Shown here: one piece after another, positions 12,321-23,984 of the stretch
How the letters are laid out: each line of letters opens with the position of its first letter
Numbering within the stretch: the first letter of the stretch is position 1
Assembly: GCA_035582835.1 (NCBI GenBank)
Contig: JAYKAV010000023.1
Span: 562,858-626,857, forward strand
Origin: Phoebastria nigripes
Taxonomy: Eukaryota; Chordata; Aves; Procellariiformes; Diomedeidae
Length of the DNA: 64,000 nt
Direction of reading: 5' to 3'
Notes under the pieces: generated by a model
Seen by the model: the letters and a program-made list of their open reading frames with translations, nothing else
Told to the model about the DNA's origin: nothing
The model's database searches: none
Made by a program: the position numbers and the translations under genes

Positions 12321-14231
12321 ATTACCCTAATGGAGTGAGCCGAGCACTGTTCCTGGAAGACAGATCTTAAAATCTGTTAAGGCAGGCACATCACACAGAG
12401 AACTTTTAAATATGAAATCTGTATGTACCAATAGGTGTAGAAAAAATGCACACAATTTTCAGCATTCAGAGGGTGCTTTGCAATGAGTAACTAACCAGTC
12501 TTGACTTGGTTTATGCAATGAGTTACAAGGCTCACTTGAAGGCAGGGATATTTTGATGCTGCAGTCCTTAGCTGTGAAGTTGTCTGAGATCCTGGCAAAG
12601 AAGGCATAACAGAAATACAAAATAAATAGTAAATAATACTCTGATTTGCCTCTGTGTGGTAATAGCTTTCAGCTATTCTTGTGGCCTCCAAAACCAGGAA
12701 GCATTACATCTCAATGCTGTGGCTTCCAGCTCCTAGCTCTCACTCAGGCCATTGAAACTCTGTCCACAATTCATCTTTGGAATTTATGGTGGAAGTTGCC
12801 GATCCGTTTTGTGAATTATGTTTCAGTGTTTCTAGTTTGTGTATTTCAGGACAAAATGCACATTTTTTCAGACTGACCAGTTATAATGTAATGATGTCTC
12901 CTTCAAGGGGTATGTGATGAAATGGCAACTGAAGTGGGGTTAGAAATGCCACACAAAGACATTCCATATAAATTTGGACTCATGAAAGACACGGTTTTGC
13001 AAATGGTATACCAGTAATCTTTGCACGAGGCCAAGATCAGCCTGGCATTTTGGACATAAGCTGTGACCCTTTCCCACTCTCTGAGTATGTAATTGCCACT
13101 GAAAATCCACTCCCATACTTGTGAAGATAGAAAGGGAATCTGAGAGTCTTTCTGATGGCTTTCTCCTCCTTAGGGATACCTAATAAAATATTAAAGATTT
13201 TCAGAAAAATATCAACAGAGCCCTGTAAGGTATATGCTATGGCCCAAACATAACAACTAAAGTAGGCACGGTGGGAAGAATATGTTTAGATAATTTAAAA
13301 GATAAACGGTTTCCAGCTTCACTGATCCATATACTCTGTCAATCCAAAATTTGTTAAGTGCTTCCAATCCAGATAATATATTTAGGAAATGATGTAGCTC
13401 AGCAATAGAAGACCAATGAAGCCCAAGCCATAAAACGACTAGGGACGAAGACTCAGCTATATGCCATGAATAATATTTACATTCAATCAGAACATCAAGT
13501 ACAGATTACATTTCCTTCCTACCAGGAATGTGCCACCTTTTGCTTAAGCAATCACTGTGCCATCATGACTTTTAAGTGATAATAACAACTCAGTCTCCAA
13601 CAAGTAGTTTTTTACATTGACAGAACAGAGAGCAAGATTATCTCCTCTTAAAATTTCCAAGCTCATTTAATCATCTAGCTATAATAGCACACAGATTTTG
13701 AAGCAAGCCAACCCTGTTTCCACAAATTTGATAGGATTGCTGTTTTGTTAAAGGCACTTAGAAGCCCCTGAAAACTGTAAGTAACTCATACTGGACCAAT
13801 ATCCTGGCCCCATTANAGCAACACAAGAGCTTTGCCGCTAACTGCAAAAGCACAGCAGGAGTTGAAGAAAAAGGATTCATAAGCAATGCAAAGCACAGTA
13901 CAGTACAGGGGGGTAAAAACAGGTGTGAAATACACAGACTCATCATTGCTCAGGGCAAATTTAGGACTAGTTCCTTAACATCTTGCTGTTGTTGATGAAC
14001 CGGTACCTACAGATGTAGTGGCACTNCCTTCACTGGACTTGCTTGCAGAATCAGGTGATATTCACTGCCAAACCATGTGAATTTTGCCCCCAAAATTACA
14101 CGTCATGTGTATAGAGCTAGTTCATTTCTGAAGGGACACAGCAACAGCCTATAGCTAACACAACACAACTGATCCTCTGGGATGCAGGAGAAAATGATCT
14201 CTCATGCTGATAATTTATTAGATTAAGAACT

Positions 14232-14284
14232 TCATAGAATCGTAGAATAGCCCAGGTTGGAAGGGACCTCAAAAGATCTAACCT
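14232..14284 (-). mobile_element. CR1 LINE remnant (3' tip)
   Basis: The + strand reads tcatagaatcgtagaatagc followed by ccaggttggaagggacctca, the reverse complement of a CR1 3' terminus. Only about 50 nt remain. Confidence 0.85.
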
Positions 14285-17200
14285 TTGATTACTCAAAAAG
14301 AATTTATCTCATATATTATGATAAAAATACAAAAGACTTTTGATTTGGTTTGTTTTGTTTTAATTTCTGTAGGACACAGCGGGGTAGAACCACACACTGG
14401 AGAACATAACCAGAGCTCTCGGGTCTATAAGTGGTGGAATAGCTGATAAATCTTTTATATTACTAAAAAATAACAGTTCTCGCTAAGAGTTTCTCCATGC
14501 TAACACACGTTGCTTACGGTACTTATAGAATATTGTCTTAAAAATCTCAGATTTGAATCAAGCTATTGGTTTATGAAATTTTAAATTCTTCTTAAGCTAA
14601 CGTAATACCTCACAGGAAAGGTAATCCTTAAGCCTTCTTCCTTCCCTCTCCCCCAAATGCCTCTGGTCAGTTCATAACTTCCCCTTTATATTTGTTTGAA
14701 TGCAAAAAAAAGGGGACCTGTTANCTTCTTCATAGCTATTTATGTCACAATGTTGAATCCCTAGGTGACCTCGGCTTGCTTCAGAATTCTTGCTCCATTA
14801 AAAACACTAATTTCCATAATACATCCTCAGAGCCTAAGAGAGGAAAAGATTAAACACAACACTGTTGCAGGCTGAAGTGCCACTATCAAATGTCTCTACT
14901 TGCTCATCCTAATACTCTTTCAAAGAGAAAACTACAAACATTATAAAGGCAAGTCTCATGATATGACTATCCTCAACATGCCACCATAGAGTTTAAAGGG
15001 CAGAAGTAAGTTTTGCCAAGAGCTGATGACACCTACGTTAGCAGTGAGCTATAGCTAAATAACCATACTTCAGGAACTGTTGCAATAACAGCATATGCTG
15101 TTCAGATGGAAGATAAGCTTCGAATTCTGCACTAATGCTGCTTGCTTAGCTTGGATTTAGGGATGCCGACCCCTCTTCTAAACCGCAACCTGAATTCAAC
15201 GCACATTGTTCATTGTCTTTATGCAGAGCTAAATGGACACACTGTTTATCATTGCTAACCTGCCGGCAATAGTGAAAAACCCATTTGGTTAAACAAGATA
15301 CAGATTAGCAGAACTGACTAAGAACTTTTGTGATATACCATCTGAAAACTTATTATCNAAATTCCTTGCTTTTTCCTATATTAAAAAGTAACTATAGATA
15401 GTTGTCAACCTAATCAGTTGAAGTTGTGGAGAATTCCATAAAAACATTATTTCACTGAGGGTATTTATATGTGTTTATATGGTATTAAAATAGATTCATT
15501 ACTGGTCTCCAGCAAGGCATAGTTCAGATTGTTTCTTGGCTTTCATATGTAAAGTAACTCATTTTTATGAGTTTACAGCCCAAAACAACATAATTATAGC
15601 TTTAGACCATTTACTTCTTGAATCNAATAAAAGGAGAATTTCAGTAAAATATTCAAATTTAAGCTATTTTTTCTTTGAAGAAATATTATGGATTTTCTTT
15701 TGATGAAATGTTTTGAACTTTCTTTATAAACTATTATTACAGTTCTAAAGGATTCTACATAGATGTTTCAGAGAATTAGACAGGAATGCTTCAGAGAGGA
15801 TCTGTCTTGATTTAGCCTATTTTGTATATATCTATCAACCTGTTCAAGCCATGAGAGAGTCTGAAGGCCCATGAGGCATTATCAGATAAGAACACAGTTT
15901 TTATTAATTTTTCCATCTCTCACAGTGCTGAGAAAAAGTAAAATATACTGCCAATTCCTGACTAGAAAATATAATTTAGTTTTATGAACTCTATCTTAAT
16001 GCTGTCTTTGTAGCTGCTGAAATAATACAGTTGCAGACTCAAATAATTGGAGAAAGTAGAACACAAAAAGGAGAGGTAAAAGTTCAGACCTGAAAGATGG
16101 GCAAGGGATAATGAAAGAAAGGACAATAAAACAGTTATGAGGGGGTTCAGTGGGTGATCCATGGCGTTTTGAAACACAACGATACTTCTCCTTAGCTTCC
16201 TGTTTTGTTAGCTGGATATTCAGGGAAAAGCACAGGAAAAGCACTTCTGAAAACTGCAGCAGAGAATGGGTCAGACCCAAGGAATGTAAAGAGCACGGAA
16301 AGAGATCTAGTAACAAAGGAGCAAGAGGAGCAAGGGTCCTGTGCAAGGGGTGAGAGCACATCAAACGTGTTGGTTTTTTCCAACCCCTAGGAGAGAACTT
16401 TTCAATTAAATCTTGAAATAAACTGGAAGGTAGGAGAGGTGTTTGAGAAAACATTGTTTGTTTGTAAAAACATAGCTGGTTTATAAATCTCCATATACAA
16501 TCCAAAAAAGATACTGATAAAGAAAATTATTGATAGAGGGGAAAACAATCCCTCTTTGGGGAGGATGGTCATATCTTTGCAATCAGTAATTCTTACACCA
16601 TTTTTAAAAACACTGTCTCTGGTGACCCTGACTTTAAAATTTCTATTGAAAACTTACAGAAAACATCACAAAAAGTAAAAAAAAAAAACCAACAAACAGG
16701 GTCTGCAAACAAAGTACACAAAATGCATTATTTTCCTCAAAGGCCCATTTTTCTTTACAGCTGTCATTGTGTTCATTGCCTTCTTGCACCATTCTTGCAC
16801 TTTGCCTGTGTATGATGCCTTGTCCCAAGAATCTTACTAACCAAAAGCTGATGGATACCTCCTTGGAATGCAGATGCACATATATCATGGGAAAATGTCA
16901 TGTATTAGGATAAGTTTCATATTTAAAACTGTTTCGTTACTTTCAGACTTAAGTGTCATTCTAGAAATCCAGCTTATAGCCTGATACTACTATTATCTAC
17001 TCAGGACACCTAAAAAGGAGCTGCTCATTTAAAGTCTATGGAGAAATGGCTTAAATGAATACAAACTAAGGCAGTATTATTGTCCTAACTCTTTAAGTTT
17101 TTTGTTTCTCTTAATCTCTAAATTATAATAATTTCTATTGAAAAAGTTTCATGAATAGAAAAATATTTCGTATAAGAAAAGGGCTGTACCTAAGCAAACT

Positions 17201-20200
17201 CTTTCTAAGGCATTGTTTTGGTATTTGTTGAGTATGAACGGGATTATCTTTATGTATTCCTTGACATATCTTAGATAAGACTGAAAATGTTCTCTGACAT
17301 GTAGTCGGTAATATCATTCCTATGTCCATGAACCCCCATTTTCTTTAAATACATCAGTTAATGAATTGATATGTCAATTATATTGTTCTGAAAACCTAGA
17401 GGCAAATGAACTATACAGTGATGCAAACAAATACAAAAAACCTTTAATGCGACATAAGCAAACACATTATCTCTTCTCGAGGTAATATTTTCTAGTATAC
17501 TCACGTAGGATTTCAACATCCCAGAACTGGAAAAGGAACTCCTGGATGGCAGATTCTAGATCCCATTCCGTTTGTGGGAATCATTTATTCTGAATACAGG
17601 GAGATTCATAAACAAAGTTTAGTGGGTGAGCTGGCTGAAGAACCCAGGTTTCCTCCTCCACAAAAAGCATTGTGTTAGAGCAGAATGATTTTGTATTTCA
17701 TACACACAAAATAAATTTGCGTTGCAAATTATGAATGTTATTACAGAATTGTGTATATGCAGCTGCGGGCACATTTGACAAACAAAAGAGTCTGAAGCAG
17801 AGGAATAGTTATAATCAGAAGTGGCTGAGTGATGCAGACTCCATAGAATATTCCCTCTCTCATGATTTTGGTAAGTGAAGGGGAAGAAAATTGTTCACCA
17901 GGTAGCAACAACAGCAACACAATCTCATTTTCTATCAGGCTGAAATATAGCGCAGGAACAGTGAACTAGATGTTCACCTTTTAATTTCATCATTAAAGCA
18001 ACAAGTGAGTAAATGCGCCCATCACAGAAGTGCTGGTTTGGGAGCACAGATTCTACTAAGACTGAATGTACCTGTACAGACGGATACAGAGTCGTGCGAC
18101 TGCTTTGCTCACGTGCTGACCTGTCTGGATGTAAGGCACACTAGGTCCACAAGCTGTCTCACTCTGTTAGCCCAGCACAAGCTAAATAGCCTGGCTGTTT
18201 CATTCTGTCTGCCTATGCACAGCTAGTGGCTCACATGCAGCTCCACATCGTTTTCTGATTTGCAAATTCCAGATCTGGGCACCTCATATATAAAAGTTAT
18301 TCTTCATATCCTCTATTTCCACATTTTTCAAAGCAGGGATTAACTTTTGCCTGTGCCTACTTCCAGTGTGTTGTGTGTTCCTAAACTCTTTTACAACACG
18401 TTTGACTTTTCAATTTTTGACATAAAAAATAGGTAAAGGATCCTGATCTCTAAACTTAAGTTCCTATCTAAATTTATAGTAATATTCCAATCTCAATGAG
18501 TCTTTAAAATGCTTTTGTTTCTACAAAAGTAATCCTGGAAGTACACCCTTTGTAAAACTTAGGAAGGCAAAGCTGTACCTCACTTAAAGGAGCTGAGGAA
18601 TTTATTCTGGGAGTTACTGCTTGTGATTGTAAGAGAAGGGACATCAGTGACTGGGAAGTTCAACCAGCATCTGAATGTGGGGAAATTCTGGATGCTTAAG
18701 AGGAAGGAAGGGAGAATCAAAGCTATATTTCTGAACATTTGGGAGAGGGAAGACATTAGGGTATGCTTGGATGGCTAAACAGAAGATTTAGGAATTAAAC
18801 GCATTCTGACTAAAGAAAGTTATGCCAGAACTTAATCAAATAAAATGGCAGATTAAGAATTGATGGAAAAAGAGAATTTCCCTAGAGCTTCCTATTGACA
18901 GCCACTCTGTTTCCCCGTTCTCACCAAGTAAATACAGAAAAAAATATTAACGTGGAAAAATAGAGAGAGAAATGGGATGATCCTTAATACTCTGGTAACA
19001 AGACTTCTTAGACCAGTGTAATTTTTCTATTCTCTCTTGACATTTTAAATAAGATTTATGTGCTGGTAGATGTTTCAAATTTTAAATGATGACCCACATA
19101 GTGTAATATGTCAGAAGAGCATTTCTCTGTCGACATTCTTCTGAATGAGAAATGTGCTACACAGCATGTACTACTAAATGTTAATAGCTCTAAAACTACA
19201 CAAATTGTAAATTTATTGAATTGTGTTAATAATGAGATGAATTCTTAAACTATTCAGAGAATTCTGAACCAGTTGTAACCTGATCAGAATTAAAGGTGCC
19301 CATAGTCCTCTGAACTGACAGGCAGAAGAGACCACAGCCAGATGATCTTGCTAAGGAGAAGGAGCCAGTCTCCACCTGAAGAGTAGACTGGTTTGGGGCA
19401 TTTTATTAGACTAAAGGAGAGAGCGACACTTGAGATTACATGGTGATGCTTATAGTGTCTCCCTCATATCATTACATAAAAACGTTACACTTACATTTAA
19501 AAAAAAAAAATGTAAAAGTTCCTAACTCTAACAGCTGCAAAGAGAAGCATGGCAATGAAAAGGTAATAAATACTCACGTCTACAAGAAGCTTAAGCAAGT
19601 GTTTGAGGTGTCAGCTGCTAGTTGTAGGTCAGGATGGGGCTGTCTCCAAGGCACATGGCTTGGGAAGAAAGGTGTGGGGGTGCGTAAGTCTAAGACCAGC
19701 AAAGCCTTGGGTGAACGGCACAGAGGAATATGGTAACCAACCTGGTCCACCCTGTTCCAGGCAGAGTATGAAATGTGTGATGCTTCTCTGGGAACAGAAA
19801 TGGTTGGTGTCAGAAGGGGATGTGATTCCTCTTAATTCAAGTCTGGATGTGGCCTTTTTCTGAAACCTTGTAAATGCAAAAAAATAGCCAGAAACTCAGA
19901 AGAGAGAAAATATATTAGATTTCTTTTCTGTGTTTAGGAGTGTTGATATCTCACCCTGGGTTTAAGAGATTGTCGACTGTCTTCTCTGTGAACTGCTGTT
20001 TTCGCTAGCTGATATAGTCATTTTATTACCTTCAGAAGAACATGATCCTCTTCAACTACAGATATCTAGTAGTTCACTATGAAATGTAATTCAAGTGAAA
20101 GAAGAAATCAGAATTTGCTGTGCCTTAACAATGTCATGATGGCATTGGNAAGCATGAACCAGAGACTGGTTATGACGATTCTGATTTATGATCTTAGTGC

Positions 20201-20402
20201 GAGCAGCACAAAATATCGGAAACACCGGGCGAACCGAAGACTGGGGGGTTCTCATGTGGGGGAACTCCTGCACCACATAGATGGAAAGTGTCCTGTTGTT
20301 GAGCTGGATGAGGGATGTTAAACTTCTGTCTCGGAAATTTGCCCTCTGTCACCCTTGTTCTAATCTTCCCCAGACAGGGGGACAACAGAGGAATTTATCT
20401 TC

Positions 20403-20490
20403 TCGGGGCCTGACCCATCCCGGCATTACACTGTGCTTACAGTGGTGTAACTCCATCAATACGAATGGAGCTCCTGCCGTGCACAGCTGG
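20403..20490. repeat. Palindromic ancient repeat relic, copy 2
   Basis: It starts near ggggcctgacccat and contains ttacactg and cagtggtgtaa in inverted orientation. These are followed by aactccat-8 nt-atggagct, another inverted pair. The pattern is the same as copy 1 at 12268 but with different decay. Confidence 0.5.
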
Positions 20491-21644
20491 AGCAAAGCAT
20501 TAGGTTCTCGGTCTCTTATCCACCTCTATGAAAAATAAACCAAATCGTTCCGCTGCTGCACATTTCCCTGTTAGTACAGGCAGAAATACTGACAGGTAGT
20601 GAAAATGTATTTTTGTACCATCATATAACCTTGAGCGCTTTGCCTTGTCATTTTTTTGTTATTTTCATCCAGTCCAATATGTAATCATACAGTGGCATCA
20701 CAGAGAAAACCAGATTCACGCAATCACACTTCTGCATTGATAATGGGTTATACATTTGAAGATATTGATCAACTGCAAGGGAAATAAATTGAAGTAATAC
20801 AGGATTTGAGAAAGCTGCTGACTACGGACAACTGAGTCTGCAATCTTTTGGTATATTTCTTTGTTTTAGCTTATTTAGATATCTGGAAGACTGCAGAAAG
20901 AAATTTTCAGGTATTCCAGAAAAAATCTATTGTATTCTAATCCTAACTAAATTGCACAGTATCACTATAAGTAAAAATCTGAAATAATGAAAGCTGAGGG
21001 GACACTCTAGTCGCCACATTTGAATGATGCCAACATCTATGAAGTTTAGTGGCCTCTACAGAGTGGATGAGGGACCTTGATTAGTAGATATCATAATGAA
21101 CAACCAAGCAAAATGTATCACCACTCTTCATTGGTAGTATTATTTGAGATGTAAAAATTGCATTATCATGGATACACTCCAATGGTATGCTGCTCCTTAC
21201 AGGGAAGGCTGAAGCTTATTTGCAGGATGGGTATATCACCTATATCATCTGATAAAGAAAGAAAAGATTTCCTTTTCTCAGGTAGTCAGTCTGATCCCCT
21301 TACTAGTTACTAAAATTTAGTTAGGAGGAAAACCCATTTAATTATGACACAGTGGAAGGAGTTCAAAGCTATAATCAGGGCTCATTTTGGAAATTTGTCA
21401 GAGAGTAATTCAGCCCTTTACTGTCATTCCTGTTGATTTCTGGTCCCTAATCGAATTTTCTAAAGGCGGTAATGGTCATCTATTACTGATAATTTTCTAT
21501 GGAGATATTTCTTTCATCTTTCTCTCATTTTTTTTTAAAAATCCTTTGACTTCTATCCTCTCATGCTCTTTTTGCTGATGTCTTCCCTGCTTCACCATCT
21601 CTTTTCTTCCATACCTCATCATTCATCAGCCTTACTTTGGACAG

Positions 21645-21704
21645 TAAAATCCATGTATTTACCTAAGGCTCTACTAAATACCATGTATTTACCTACTGAT
21701 GTCC
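21645..21704. repeat. 30-bp imperfect tandem duplication
   Basis: Two adjacent units share ccatgtatttaccta, starting at 21651 and 21681, each preceded by taaa(a/t)(t/a). Confidence 0.75.
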
Positions 21705-22139
21705 ATAGCTTGTTCCAGTACCATTGTAAAACTCCAAAACATTATGCTTCAGGGCAATGAAAACTCATCAGCCACCAGTAGAATGACACTGTTTATCAGC
21801 CAAATAAACACAACTTTGGATGCCAGGATTTGCTTTGATCTAGTCAATGTTCTAACTTTCATTTTTACCTTTGCCAAGCATCTAAACTCTTTCCTTGTTA
21901 ACTATGGCCAATTTCTACAAAAATAGGAGTTTTAAGAAAGTGATTAATATTTATATTTAAAAGGAAGAGGTACATCCCGCATGGGGTTAACCCTAGAACC
22001 AAGTGAGGTTTTTTGTTCAGGATCCAATATATACTGCTTCCTATGGAGTGAGTATGCCAGAACCGGTTAAAAATAGCTTCTTCCATTCATTAGAGTCAGC
22101 AGATGGCCATTAATCTTCCTGAAAGTATTGATTCAAACT

Positions 22140-22618
22140 ACTCGTCTCCACTTTCAAGGCCCTTCACAGACTACCCTCTCCCCATCTATCATCCCTCCTT
22201 ACACAACTGAAAAGGTGGCTGGCTTTGTAACAAGTGGGTGACAGTTACAAACCAGCAAACTCTCTTACACGCTGCCCCTCACGTCTGGAGGGAGCTGTAC
22301 ACAGCATTCACAAAGCTTTTCCATTTGTCTCCTTTAAATGCCTTCCTAAAACTTTTATTTGCCATAAGGACTACAAAAACATTACATAGTTATACACTGG
22401 TGTGATGGACTAGAGTCTCTCTAGGACACGACCTTGCCAATGACCATCTTAACGTTGTTTATTTCTCCATCTCCGATATCTATCTGTCCCAAACTGCAAT
22501 GTCTCGTCTTACTCCTAGACTGCAAGAGCTTGAATGCAAAGTCTCTGTGTTATGTACTGTCTAGCAGAACATTTCCCAGCACACTATTGCAATATAGACA
22601 GTTAATAAGAAACAAATA
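22140..22618 (+). mobile_element. Old L2/CR1-clade LINE relic
   Basis: Blocks resemble L2-type LINE 3' ends in order. First comes caaggcccttcacagactac, then a tgcccctcacgtctggaggg block (the end of the reverse transcriptase, A-P-x-x-W-like), then cctttaaatgccttcctaaa, then a 3' UTR with tagactgcaagagcttgaat. It is degraded by several frameshifts. The assignment is by memory of the family consensus only. Confidence 0.5.
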
Positions 22619-23093
22619 TTAGCTCAGGTCATGAAGAACTGTAGGGTGCACCACGGAAAGGTGCACAGTGCCAAAACCTCATGGACTAGTGTAAGCCAAA
22701 ATTAGTAAACCAGCATGGGAAGTGTTTTTGCCTGGCTGCAATTTAACCTCTGTAAGCCCAGTGCTGCTCCTCAAAGAATAATGCCTAACCTTCACTGAGG
22801 CTTACTACCTTAGGCTCAATGTTAAACCAGCATAAATATATTTCATCTAGTTCATGAACTGCCACCCTGTAAGTTTCGGTATTGCATCTAGTGCTGGTGT
22901 TACCCATAGCAGATAACACCATGTCATTTCTATGCCAGCCAGCATAAACGTGCCCTTAGCATATATGATAGATTAACTCTTTTACTTCTAGAATTGATGT
23001 TCTGTTGTTTGCTCNTAAGCTAAATGTTCACTGTGGTTCCTTTAAACTCTAAACCAGCAAATTTGGCTAATATATACCTTCCTTCTGCCCTAG

Positions 23094-23984
23094 TTTCAAG
23101 ATCTTCCCAAAGCCACGTGGATTTTGCTGGAAGAAATATTGAAGATGCTAGAGGCTCTCACCAGGAAGACATTTTAAAGACATCAAGAAACGTACATTCC
23201 TTTCTTTCCCAAACCCAAATTCCAAGACAAGAAACAGCATACTTTCTGGAAAGAAACGCCACAGTCATTAACACTCCATCCCTTACAATGAAAAGGAAGA
23301 CTTCCCAAGCTCAGACATCGTCAGCAAAAAAACCTGATACGGAGTCCACAGCACCTGAGAAACAATCTTTTCTTGGAAAAAGAAGTGATACACACACTTT
23401 CCTTCTGCATGAGGAGCCAGACCCCAGAGCCACAACTGTCAGTGTGACAACCCCTACCCCTCTCCATTTTAAACAATACAAACCAGGTGCAACATGGAGT
23501 GTTCCTTCTCATCACAACACAAATGCAAGTTCATTCTTTGCAAGACCACATGCTGTTCAGCAAACTCATTCCAAGTATGGCTATTCTCCCAGGAAGTGGC
23601 CCGGTCGAGTTGCAGTCTCAAAGACTAAACCATCCCAAGATTTCCCAACAGAGCAGCAGAGAGCATCTCCTTTGGCAACACGCCTCACCTCCCCTTTCCA
23701 TTTAATAGGTTCTTCCCTTCATACAGCTCCCCGCAGTGCTAGCGTCCCACCAGGGTCTGCTCCCCAAGCAAGGCTTCCAGCACAGACCACCACAACCAGA
23801 AAGGCGTACAACACAGCAATGGGTCATGTGGAACTGCCAAAAACCATCAGTGGGATGCATCAGAAAGTCGTTTGCGCTAATATGCCGTGCTTTACTGGTG
23901 TGCAGTGCGAGTCGGCCGAAGAGGGAGGATTTAAATGTGGGCCTTGTCCCACTGGATACAGCGGTGACGGAATTACATGTGAAG
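23094..23984 (+). CDS. VWDE: VWDE large exon: Ser/Thr/Pro-rich linker plus thrombospondin-type EGF module
   Basis: The preferred acceptor is the TAG ending at 23093, preceded by a strong tract (ccttccttctgccctag) and a ctaat branch-like site. The donor GTAAGG starts at 23985. The exon is 891 nt, phase 1 to phase 1, 297 codons. Roughly the first 255 residues lack cysteine and are rich in Ser, Thr, Pro, Gln, His and Lys. They carry N-A-T and N-A-S glycosylation sequons and many possible O-glycosylation sites, like a mucin-type stalk. The last 40 residues form a six-cysteine module spaced x4, x5, x9, x2, x10 with [12 protein letters not shown]. An in-frame TAA at 23021 limits how far upstream the exon can reach. 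The linker would separate the proximal EGF modules from the distal compact array. Confidence 0.86.

Larger units (their letters stand above)
8340..23093 (+). other. VWDE long intron (14.8 kb) with decayed repeats
   Basis: This AT-rich intron contains a short CR1 remnant at 14232-14284, two palindromic relics at 12268-12320 and 20403-20490, a 30-bp tandem duplication at 21645-21704 and an L2-like relic at 22140-22618. I found no further exon with phase 1 borders and a cysteine pattern. Open frames such as 15996-16505 on the minus strand look like chance. Confidence 0.6.

Noticed and set aside
15996..16505. A 169-codon open frame on the minus strand
   Set aside because: It has no recognisable domain, low-complexity Leu/Phe-rich composition and no splice or promoter context. 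It lies inside a VWDE intron and is probably chance.
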